IMG/VR virus record: IMGVR_UViG_3300034109_000283 | Location: 44,458 to 108,457 of that record | Reading direction: 5' to 3' (one strand) | Source of the DNA: a virus | Length of the DNA: 64,000 nucleotides | Shown here: positions 31,074 to 38,285 of the stretch, piece after piece | How the letters are laid out: each line of letters starts with the position of its first letter | How positions within the stretch are numbered: position 1 is the stretch's first letter | Notes under the pieces: generated by a model | Seen by the model: only the letters and a program-made list of their open reading frames with translations | Told to the model about the DNA's origin: nothing | Database searches by the model: none | Program-made: the position numbers and the translations under genes

Positions 31074-32951
31074 TTACTTGACTTCTGTAGTTTCTGCGTC
31101 TACTACATTTGGTTCCGTTTTTTGTTTAGCTTGTTCTGCTTCATACTTTTTACTAGTAATGGGACCAATTGCTTGATACAGTTCGGTAACCTTTTTATTG
31201 ATTTCCTCAGCATCTTCACCCTTAAGTGCTTGCTCTAAATTGTCAAGTGCTTCCTTTGCTTTATTACTTTCTTCCTCTGTTACCTGATCTTTAAATTCAT
31301 TGTAATCACTACGGAAGTTATTTAAAGCACCTTCACCACTGTTCTTTGCTTGAATCAGTTCAAGTTTCTTCTTATCAGCTTCTGCATTTTCTTCAGCTTC
31401 ACGAACCATCTTATCAATTTCAGCTTCAGTTAATCCAGAATTAGACTTGATTGTAATCTTGTTTTCTTTACCTGTGCCTTGATCTTTTGCACTAACATGC
31501 ATGATACCGTTAGCATCAATATCAAGTGTTACTTCAATTTGAGGTACTCCACGCTTGGCTGGGGGAATTCCTTCAAGATTAAATTCACCTAACAATTTAT
31601 TGTGTTGTACAAATTCTCTTTCACCTTGATAGACTTTGACAGTAACAGCAGGTTGATTATCATCCGCAGTACTAAACACTTGACTATGCTTGGTAGGAAT
31701 AGTAGTGTTCTTTTTGATAAGCTTAGTCATGACACCACCCATAGTTTCAATACCGAGACTTAGAGGTGTAACATCAAGCAATAGAACATCCTTACGGTCA
31801 CCTGCTAAAACACTACCTTGAATAGCTGCACCAGCGGCAACTGCTTCATCAGGATTAACATCCTTGCGAGGTGCCTTAGCAAACAATTTTTCAACTTCTT
31901 CTTGAACCTTAGGCATGCGAGTCATACCGCCAACAAGAATGACTTCATCAATGTCACTTGCTGTTACATTTGCATCCTTCATCGCAATCTTGCATGGTTC
32001 AATAGAACGCTTGATTAATTCTTCAACCAAACTTTCTAACTTAGCACGGGTGAGCTTGATGTTCATGTGCTTGGGACCACTTGCATCAGCAGTAATGTAT
32101 GGAAGATTAACATCAGTTTGGCTACTGCTGGACAATTCAATCTTGGCCTTTTCAGCAGCTTCTTTCAAACGCTGTAGTGCTAATACATCCTTAGTTAGAT
32201 CAACACCTTGTTCCTTTTTAAATTCAGAAACAAGATAGTCCATGATGCGTTGGTCAAAGTCTTCACCACCTAAAAATGTATCACCGTTAGTGGACAGAAC
32301 TTCAATCTGTTTCTCACCATCAATGTTTGCAATCTCAATAATAGAAACGTCAAAGGTACCACCGCCCAAGTCATAGACAGCAACCTTACGGTCTTTCTTA
32401 TCAGCTTTATCTACACCATATGCCAGTGCAGCCGCTGTTGGTTCATTGATGATACGCAATACTTCTAGACCAGCAATGCGTCCGGCATCCTTAGTTGCTT
32501 GACGCTGGCTGTCGTTGAAATATGCAGGGACAGTAATAACTGCTTGAGTGACTTCGTGACCGAGATAATCTTCTGCGGTCTTTTTCATCTTGCGCAAAAC
32601 TTCGGCTGAAATTTGCGGAGGTGCAATTTCTTTACCTGAAACACGGACCCATGCGTCACCATTAGTTGCCTCATAGATTTCATATGGCATGAGGTCAATA
32701 TCTTTTTGAACTGCGTTTTCTTTAAACTTACGACCAATCAAACGCTTGGCTGCATAGATAGTATTTTTGGGATTTGTTACTGCTTGTCGTTTTGCACTTG
32801 CACCAACTAAGATTTCATCGTTAGTGTATGCAATGATTGATGGGGTTGTACGTGCGCCTTCACTGTTTTCAATAACTTTTGTAGAACCGTTTTCTACAAC
32901 TGCAACGCACGAATTGGTTGTACCGAGGTCAATACCTATTACTTTGCTCAT
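31074..32951 (-). CDS. dnaK: DnaK (Hsp70) chaperone
   Basis: A 625-residue full-length Hsp70. N-terminal ATPase domain begins [13 protein letters not shown] and includes the phosphate motif [14 protein letters not shown] and [11 protein letters not shown]. The linker [11 protein letters not shown] is intact, the substrate domain has [23 protein letters not shown], and the helical lid ends in DAETTEVK. Nothing suggests inactivation. It is a single-gene unit with a late promoter, leader hairpin and terminator. Partners DnaJ (55.0 kb), Hsp20 and ClpA are also encoded here; GrpE is not seen in the window. A phage-encoded DnaK is rare. Confidence 0.97.
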   Translation of the reverse strand: MSKVIGIDLGTTNSCVAVVENGSTKVIENSEGARTTPSIIAYTNDEILVGASAKRQAVTNPKNTIYAAKRLIGRKFKENAVQKDIDLMPYEIYEATNGDAWVRVSGKEIAPPQISAEVLRKMKKTAEDYLGHEVTQAVITVPAYFNDSQRQATKDAGRIAGLEVLRIINEPTAAALAYGVDKADKKDRKVAVYDLGGGTFDVSIIEIANIDGEKQIEVLSTNGDTFLGGEDFDQRIMDYLVSEFKKEQGVDLTKDVLALQRLKEAAEKAKIELSSSSQTDVNLPYITADASGPKHMNIKLTRAKLESLVEELIKRSIEPCKIAMKDANVTASDIDEVILVGGMTRMPKVQEEVEKLFAKAPRKDVNPDEAVAAGAAIQGSVLAGDRKDVLLLDVTPLSLGIETMGGVMTKLIKKNTTIPTKHSQVFSTADDNQPAVTVKVYQGEREFVQHNKLLGEFNLEGIPPAKRGVPQIEVTLDIDANGIMHVSAKDQGTGKENKITIKSNSGLTEAEIDKMVREAEENAEADKKKLELIQAKNSGEGALNNFRSDYNEFKDQVTEEESNKAKEALDNLEQALKGEDAEEINKKVTELYQAIGPITSKKYEAEQAKQKTEPNVVDAETTEVK

Positions 32952-32969
32952 ATTTTATCTCCTTTAAAA

Positions 32970-33010
32970 AAGCAAGAATATCGTAGGACCTGTAAGGCAT
33001 CCTACGATAT
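32970..33010 (-). promoter_or_regulatory. dnaK leader hairpin and shared box
   Basis: Perfect 11-bp arms ATATCGTAGGA / TCCTACGATAT (32978-33010) in the minus-strand RNA. They are followed by ATTCTTGCTT (32970-32979) and GGAGAT, the same box order as in the hsp20 leader. Confidence 0.75.
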
Positions 33011-33018
33011 TATTTATA
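33011..33018 (-). promoter_or_regulatory. Late-type promoter for dnaK
   Basis: TATAAATA, full consensus on the minus strand, directly before the leader hairpin. Confidence 0.7.
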
Positions 33019-33029
33019 CCTAAAAATTA

Positions 33030-34205
33030 TTAGAACTTAGATTCTCTAGTGTGTTTACGATAATCCGTAGACATGCGCAAATATTTCTCACCCTTACCCT
33101 GAAGGACATCACAAATTCTATCAATAGTACCGTCATTATAGTTACTAATTTTACCCATATTGACATGTGGTTTCTTTAGTAGAATTTCTAACTTGTTTAT
33201 AGCATCTTCTATTGACCATGGAACATAGAGGCGTTCATGATCATTAGCAAAAGTTTCTGGGAAACTGCGATAAGCAGGATACAATACATTACAACCAAGA
33301 GTATCGGCCTCAGATACTGTGTTTGATACCCAATCTTGTAAAGCACAATTAAACAAAACCCTACTATCATTAAGAATATTATAGTAAGTATTCTTATCTA
33401 GATCCTCATAAATTGACAGTTTGTTTTCTTCTTCTAATTTACGGGTGCGTTTCATATAACTATCATTATTGCTACGCAACTTGCCGCCGCTACACAAAAC
33501 AAATTCAACTTCGTTAGGATGCCTACGATTATATTCTTCAATTAGATCCATAAAGAAATCGGGCTGCTTTTCCTGATCCCAACGCGCGGCAAATACAACA
33601 CGCATTCTGCGCTTGTTGAATGGTTTAATTTTACCTTCAACACGTTCTTCAACTTCTTCTTTACCGAATGCTAGCCCTGAAATATTGTATATAGGACTAG
33701 TCCATCCAGCAATACGCATATGAGCAACCATTTCTTCGTTTGTTGCGAGGACTCCGTCCACAAACTCATTAACCATTTGTTCGTAGAGGCCCATCCATTT
33801 CGCCATACCCCATACATGTACGAAATCGTCAGGATCAATGGACTGAGCAAGACACCTAACATAAATGCGGGGACGTAGATTACTAGGGACTTGATCCAGT
33901 ATGTAAGGTAAACTTTCCATACCGGGCTGGAACATGTCTTCAAAGTAGATAACATCTTCATTTGTTACTTTTCCCTCTTTCATCAATTTGACAAGGTTCA
34001 TCATTTGACTCATGGAGTAGTAGCTACGACCATGAGCATCCAATACCTGACCAGTAACGATTGCCTGATCACTGGTTAGTGTTTCGCCGGATACAATTTC
34101 GTATTTGATTTTTCTTCGTTTGAAAACACGTTCATTCCAATCAGTTAACTGAAGGGTATAACGCGCTTTATAGGGCTCTAGCCCCATGTAAAATAGTTTT
34201 CTCAT
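33030..34205 (-). CDS. GT-B glycosyltransferase
   Basis: 391 residues. The C-terminal donor domain is clear: RMRVVFAARWDQEKQPDFFMDLIEEYN, then LFNCALQDWVSNTVSEADTLGCNVLYP, the E-rich nucleotide-sugar loop. The N-terminal half has GHGRSYYSMSQM-like acceptor-domain features (HGRSYYSM). The R-W-x-x-E-K-x-P-x-x-F-x-D-L-I phrase matches the 23.0 kb enzyme, so the two are distant relatives. Acceptor unknown. Confidence 0.8.
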   Translation of the reverse strand: MRKLFYMGLEPYKARYTLQLTDWNERVFKRRKIKYEIVSGETLTSDQAIVTGQVLDAHGRSYYSMSQMMNLVKLMKEGKVTNEDVIYFEDMFQPGMESLPYILDQVPSNLRPRIYVRCLAQSIDPDDFVHVWGMAKWMGLYEQMVNEFVDGVLATNEEMVAHMRIAGWTSPIYNISGLAFGKEEVEERVEGKIKPFNKRRMRVVFAARWDQEKQPDFFMDLIEEYNRRHPNEVEFVLCSGGKLRSNNDSYMKRTRKLEEENKLSIYEDLDKNTYYNILNDSRVLFNCALQDWVSNTVSEADTLGCNVLYPAYRSFPETFANDHERLYVPWSIEDAINKLEILLKKPHVNMGKISNYNDGTIDRICDVLQGKGEKYLRMSTDYRKHTRESKF

Positions 34206-34210
34206 ATTGA

Positions 34211-34456
34211 TTAGAAAAAGTTAATTTTTAACAATTTGCATACTGCATCATATGGATTTGATATCTCAACCCAAACATTAGATTTAATATCATATGTTTT
34301 GAATGCATCTACAGTAACATTCATTTTATCATTATTATATACTGTAGTCATATTGCATTTTCCCTCTAATACAAAATAATGTATATTAGAATCAGTAATG
34401 CTTCCTGTTATTGTTTCATTCTTATCTAGCTCAATTTGATTTATATTGTATGGCAT
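34211..34456 (-). CDS. Small cupin-like hypothetical protein
   Basis: 81 residues, beta-rich (ITGSITDSNIHYFVLEGKCNM, then DAFKTYDIKSNVWVEISNP), the pattern of a small cupin barrel without obvious metal His pairs. It has its own late promoter and hairpin leader with a GCAA loop. Function unknown. Confidence 0.5.
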   Translation of the reverse strand: MPYNINQIELDKNETITGSITDSNIHYFVLEGKCNMTTVYNNDKMNVTVDAFKTYDIKSNVWVEISNPYDAVCKLLKINFF

Positions 34457-34470
34457 ATATTTTATGTAAA

Positions 34471-34492
34471 GAATGGCAGTTGCCTGCCATTC
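34471..34492 (-). promoter_or_regulatory. Leader hairpin with GCAA tetraloop
   Basis: Perfect arms GAATGGCAG / CTGCCATTC closed by GCAA (GNRA type) on the minus strand, between a late promoter and the ATG at 34456. Confidence 0.7.
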
Positions 34493-34500
34493 TATTTATA
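34493..34500 (-). promoter_or_regulatory. Late-type promoter
   Basis: TATAAATA on the minus strand, full consensus, immediately before the leader hairpin. Confidence 0.65.
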
Positions 34501-34505
34501 TGCTT

Positions 34506-34721
34506 TTAAACCAATTCAGCTTTTCCATCTATTTCCCAGTTGTCCTTGACAGGCTTTCCAGTAATAAATTTTGTATACTGACGGAATACATAACTCTTGT
34601 TACTGTATAGGTCAGATTCGTCATATTTGTACCCAAACTGAACACAGAAATTAAGATACTTTTCTAGGTCCTCAAAAATCTGATTGACACGAGGATTGGG
34701 TTGAATAACGATTTTTGCCAT
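34506..34721 (-). CDS. Small conserved phage protein
   Basis: 71 residues: NQIFEDLEKYLNFCVQFGYK, then SDLYSNKSYVFRQYTKFITGKPVKDNW. Helical and soluble, common in T4-like phages without known role. GGAG lies upstream. Confidence 0.6.
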   Translation of the reverse strand: MAKIVIQPNPRVNQIFEDLEKYLNFCVQFGYKYDESDLYSNKSYVFRQYTKFITGKPVKDNWEIDGKAELV

Positions 34722-34732
34722 TTATATCTCCT

Positions 34733-35182
34733 TTAGATGGCTAGTTGTTGATAAGGTTGATGTGTTTTATAAGAAATTGTGGCACCGTTCTCACCGTCTT
34801 CGGATACGGTAATCTCAATGTCACGCCCGGGATAACGAGTAGCAATAACTTCATAAAGGTCATCGCTAATCATTTCACAACTCTTGAAATTCAATTCCAA
34901 TGTGCCTTGGTAGAGCTTTTCTAGCCAACGCTTGAATTGGATAAACTCAATATCCCTATCGTTGTGAAATACTTGAATGCCTACGTTGAAATGAAAAATA
35001 TGACGATGGGGAGTTCCCAAGAAACTTACATCATATTCATCACCAGTGGCAAGATTTGAGTCGGTTGCAGCAGCCGGGTACTTATGAATACCTTCTTTAC
35101 GAAAGGTCACCCAGATCATTCGGCGTGCTCGGTCGCGAATTCTTTCACGCTTTTCAGCCAATGCTTGTTCGTGTTGATTCAT
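34733..35182 (-). CDS. Conserved phage protein
   Basis: 149 residues. Helical charged N-terminus, then a core HRHIFHFNVGIQVFHNDRDIEF and QFKRWLEKLYQGTLELNFKSCEM, ending in ITVSEDGENGATISY. The arrangement (paired His, K-S-C-E-M, repeated acidic end) hints at a tunnelling-fold or similar enzyme-like domain, but I cannot name it. It lies in the operon upstream of the DpdA-like gene's neighbours. Confidence 0.55.
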   Translation of the reverse strand: MNQHEQALAEKRERIRDRARRMIWVTFRKEGIHKYPAAATDSNLATGDEYDVSFLGTPHRHIFHFNVGIQVFHNDRDIEFIQFKRWLEKLYQGTLELNFKSCEMISDDLYEVIATRYPGRDIEITVSEDGENGATISYKTHQPYQQLAI

Positions 35183-35391
35183 TCATAACTCCGATTAAGT
35201 GTTGCCCACATCAACCATTGATGGAAGGCGTTGTAAACTTTTTCTGCTTCTGTTGCATCTTGTTCAATTTTAATTCCGCGCACATAAAAGCCATCTTTTG
35301 CTACACGCAACATTTCAGACTCATTAGAGTGAAACAAGATTGTTGCAGGCTGAATGTCATGATCCAGATTAAAACTTGTAGTGTCGTCCAT
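35179..35391 (-). CDS. Small conserved phage protein
   Basis: 70 residues: SNESEMLRVAKDGFYVRGIKIEQDATEAEKVYNAFHQWL, a pattern found in many T4-type phages. Coupled to both neighbours (TAATG and ATGA). Confidence 0.6.
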   Translation of the reverse strand: MDDTTSFNLDHDIQPATILFHSNESEMLRVAKDGFYVRGIKIEQDATEAEKVYNAFHQWLMWATLNRSYE

Positions 35392-35555
35392 TATTCGTCA
35401 CCGTAGCCTATACGCTGATTTTCTTCGTATTGGGCTTTGCGCAAAAGCCGTAATTCGTTTAAAACTTTATCAATTTTTTCTTTGTCTTTATTTTCGGCAC
35501 TTTCCAAGTGCTTTAATTGATTTTCTAAAATTCTAATTTGATTACTATAGTCCAT
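35391..35555 (-). CDS. 54-residue coiled-coil protein
   Basis: A short frame from the ATG at 35555 with AGGAG upstream; its stop overlaps the next start (TAATG). Almost entirely a charged coiled coil (NQIRILENQLKHLESAENK), ending NQRIGYGDE. Function unknown. Confidence 0.6.
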   Translation of the reverse strand: MDYSNQIRILENQLKHLESAENKDKEKIDKVLNELRLLRKAQYEENQRIGYGDE

Positions 35556-35556
35556 A

Positions 35557-37116
35557 CTATTCTCCTAACGCCTCTGTCATTGCATCATCACTATCAATGA
35601 TTTCTTCATCAATTTCGGGTTCTGAATTTTCAAAACTAAACAGTTGATCAAACATAGTCATAGCGTTAACAGTCTTTTTACCACTAATACCCTGACTACC
35701 ACTTTGCATTTGCGTCCATAGTTTGCTATGTCGCTCAATAACTTCTAAACTTTCAGCCTTTGTTTTCTTACTAAAGATTTCTTCAATCACATCTTTGTAC
35801 AGTATACGATCAAATGTTTCATTCATCAACATTTTTGGTATAACTCCCTGTTCATATCTACGGTTAGCTTCTTGAACACCATTGATATGCATCCAAACAT
35901 TGTGACTTTGAACCAATGTATAACTTAATGTATCCCAACTAGTTTTAGTTTCTTTACCGTGTTGACCCAAAAAGCCAACACCACGATAGCATAAATCTTT
36001 AAGTAAGAGTTTATCAGTTACTGGACTATCTGTAAATGTATCATGGATACCTTCAGCCAAAACAGCAGTGCTAAATTTGCGAGTATCATTAGCAAAGTTT
36101 TTATTTTCTGCGGTTTTTTCCATACTGTATGACCATTTTTTACCATGCTCAAAACTATTATTGAAATAAGCAAGGCCCTTAGCTGCACCATAAAATGGGC
36201 TAGCGCAGTCAAAAGTAATTTCCAAATTAGGATTGTGATATTTGCGTATTGCCTTTTTAATATCACTAAACAATACCGCATATTCCATGATACTAACACC
36301 TAGGCAATGAATTAAATCATGTTTGCCCGGAATCAATAATCCATCATAGATAATATCAACTAATCTACGCAACATTAAATGTACATCAATTTTATTCTGA
36401 CCACCGAATGCCCAACCATTAAAATGATTGTCTGGATAGATATTTGGGTCACAATATTTTTTCATTTCAAGATACCAATCATCACTTTGAGTATGATTGC
36501 GACCTTGCAATACATTTAAGAACTTACATTTGCCCGAACGGTTTTGAATAAAATATTCGTTGTTGATATGTGTAGCAGCAATCGCTTCTTCAATTGTGCT
36601 GATACCATGTGCTGATTTACCAGTTTTGGGATCTTTGATATGAAAAGTAGTTAGTGACTGTGAAGGAATATCAAGACACATACCATAATCCATGTATGTA
36701 TCCATCCATGTCAAAACTTCCTTGCGCTTTTTCATGGCACGAGGACAGTTAGGATCCTTCCAATCAGCAGGCCACTGGCATTTTAGAATCTGAAATCCAC
36801 CTGAGTCACCGAGCATGAATGTGCCCGGTTCACGCTCACGGATAATGCTTTCATTTGGGTCATCTTTAGTGATATCTAAGTTAGCATGACCAGCACTGTA
36901 CAATCCCCACTTATAATAGTAAAGACCTTGTTGACTGTTTAAGAAATTCAAACATTCAACATCATTATTAAAACCAGCAGGAATCCTTGACTTCTCAAAA
37001 TATTCCTCACCTTTGCGTTGCTTACCTAATCCACTGATGTAAAAACTACTAACAGCGGGCAAGAATAATGCCCACTCTGGATTGTGTTTACTAGAAAGAT
37101 TATCTTGTTCCATCAT
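35557..37116 (-). CDS. dpdA: DpdA-like DNA 7-deazaguanine transglycosylase
   Basis: 519 residues related to tRNA-guanine transglycosylase. TGT-type catalytic blocks are in order: MLGDSGGFQ (Asp104), NVLQGR (204-206), NGWAFGGQ (233-240) and TFDCASPFYGAA with the nucleophile candidate Asp303. DpdA enzymes exchange guanine in DNA for a 7-deazaguanine. The C-terminal zinc site of bacterial TGT is not evident, and the acidic tail is long. It sits between replication genes and small early genes, next to clamp and polymerase, which suits DNA over tRNA. FolE, QueD and QueE in the window supply the precursor. Confidence 0.82.
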   Translation of the reverse strand: MMEQDNLSSKHNPEWALFLPAVSSFYISGLGKQRKGEEYFEKSRIPAGFNNDVECLNFLNSQQGLYYYKWGLYSAGHANLDITKDDPNESIIREREPGTFMLGDSGGFQILKCQWPADWKDPNCPRAMKKRKEVLTWMDTYMDYGMCLDIPSQSLTTFHIKDPKTGKSAHGISTIEEAIAATHINNEYFIQNRSGKCKFLNVLQGRNHTQSDDWYLEMKKYCDPNIYPDNHFNGWAFGGQNKIDVHLMLRRLVDIIYDGLLIPGKHDLIHCLGVSIMEYAVLFSDIKKAIRKYHNPNLEITFDCASPFYGAAKGLAYFNNSFEHGKKWSYSMEKTAENKNFANDTRKFSTAVLAEGIHDTFTDSPVTDKLLLKDLCYRGVGFLGQHGKETKTSWDTLSYTLVQSHNVWMHINGVQEANRRYEQGVIPKMLMNETFDRILYKDVIEEIFSKKTKAESLEVIERHSKLWTQMQSGSQGISGKKTVNAMTMFDQLFSFENSEPEIDEEIIDSDDAMTEALGE

Positions 37117-37484
37117 CCGATTTTAATTTCCATTGATGTAAGTTTCCTTACAATATCAATTTGTTCTTTTTTTTCTTTAATTTGTTTTTGAAGATCAGCA
37201 ATGGTTGGGTTAGTTTTTGCTAACTCATTTAGTTCCATTTCTTCTTGGCGTTTTTGCCTTGCCCAATCAAGTAACGATTCAGCTTCGGGCGTCATTGAAA
37301 CAGTAGAATATCCAGAAGCCATTTGAATCCAATTAGCTCCATCGTATATTTCAATATTTTGTGTTGAAGTATTAAACCGCATGTTACCAACACCTTGAGA
37401 TCCACTGTAGTTATTCACATAAGTAGAGCCCGAGCCGCCGGTAACAGTCAGATATTTTCCACCGCCTGTAATGTTCTTAATCAT
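37113..37484 (-). CDS. Structural-type small protein with fibre-like N-terminus
   Basis: 123 residues. The first 55 are Gly/Ser/Thr/Asn-rich like tail-fibre repeats (GGGKYLTVTGGSGSTYVNNY, then MRFNTSTQNIEIYDGANW). The second half is a coiled coil (ADLQKQIKEKKEQIDIVRKL). It is odd to find such a protein between the clamp and dpdA; 4-base overlaps join it to both. Function unknown. Confidence 0.55.
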   Translation of the reverse strand: MIKNITGGGKYLTVTGGSGSTYVNNYSGSQGVGNMRFNTSTQNIEIYDGANWIQMASGYSTVSMTPEAESLLDWARQKRQEEMELNELAKTNPTIADLQKQIKEKKEQIDIVRKLTSMEIKIG

Positions 37485-38212
37485 TTTGCTTGCGCAGGAA
37501 GTAGATACTTGTATGTTGCAAGACCACTATCAACAGTAATCTCTGTAGCACCCTGATCACTAACCTTAACAGTCTTATCACCGGGCAAGTCCATAATAGA
37601 TTGGAAGACCTTTACAGGCCAGTTCCAAGCCTTACTTAGTGTACCAGTTACACCACTGTGAAACACAAAGTTACCACTGTGAGTTGAAGGATCACCGAAG
37701 TTAATCTTTAGATCACCATTAAGTGTGGTCATAGTAAAGTGTTGTTCTTCACTGTTAGCACTTGCTTGTTTCTTCAAACGCAAGATACCTGCAATGCTAG
37801 GTTCAAATTCAACGTTCCAATTAGCACCCTTGAATACTGGAGTCTTGATTTTTTCTTCAACAATGGACTTGCTCATCAAACGGTAATCGTTTACGAAGTC
37901 ATTGTTTTTAGTTTGAAAGTGAATGTTAGTGGGAACCATTGGATCATCTTTAGTTCCGCGTGTAACATTAACAGTGGCTTGTTCATCATACTCATCAAAA
38001 CCAAGAATAGTTTTGAGCTTGCTAAGATTAGGCATACCAAATGTGCCGATAAAGTCACTAACTGGTTGCTTGAATGTACCCATTACGATAACACTCTTAT
38101 CTTCTGCGATACTAACAATTTGTGTTTCTTTGTCAGTACCCACAACCTTGACCAGCTCAATAACTCCTAGTCCATGTGTATGTTGAATCAAATCTTGTAA
38201 ATAATCTTTCAT
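37481..38212 (-). CDS. 45: DNA polymerase sliding clamp (gp45-like)
   Basis: A 243-residue PCNA-fold processivity factor (T4 gp45 is 228). Signature stretches include DFIGTFGMPNLSKLKTIL near residue 55 and KVFQSIMDLPGDKTVKVSDQGATEI at the C-terminus. It forms a ring on DNA, loaded by gp44-type clamp loader, and tethers the gp43-type polymerase encoded just upstream. It also activates late transcription in T4. A sigma-70 promoter (TTGACA, 17, TATTAT) lies upstream. Confidence 0.92.
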   Translation of the reverse strand: MKDYLQDLIQHTHGLGVIELVKVVGTDKETQIVSIAEDKSVIVMGTFKQPVSDFIGTFGMPNLSKLKTILGFDEYDEQATVNVTRGTKDDPMVPTNIHFQTKNNDFVNDYRLMSKSIVEEKIKTPVFKGANWNVEFEPSIAGILRLKKQASANSEEQHFTMTTLNGDLKINFGDPSTHSGNFVFHSGVTGTLSKAWNWPVKVFQSIMDLPGDKTVKVSDQGATEITVDSGLATYKYLLPAQAK

Positions 38213-38249
38213 GTTTTTCCTTTTAAATATTTAGGCATTTATACTGTGT

Positions 38250-38278
38250 ATAATAATGGATTTTTTTGCGAATGTCAA
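38250..38278 (-). promoter_or_regulatory. Sigma-70 promoter for the clamp gene
   Basis: TTGACA (38273-38278), 17-base spacer, TATTAT (38250-38255) on the minus strand. Confidence 0.82.
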
Positions 38279-38285
38279 TTTCAAT

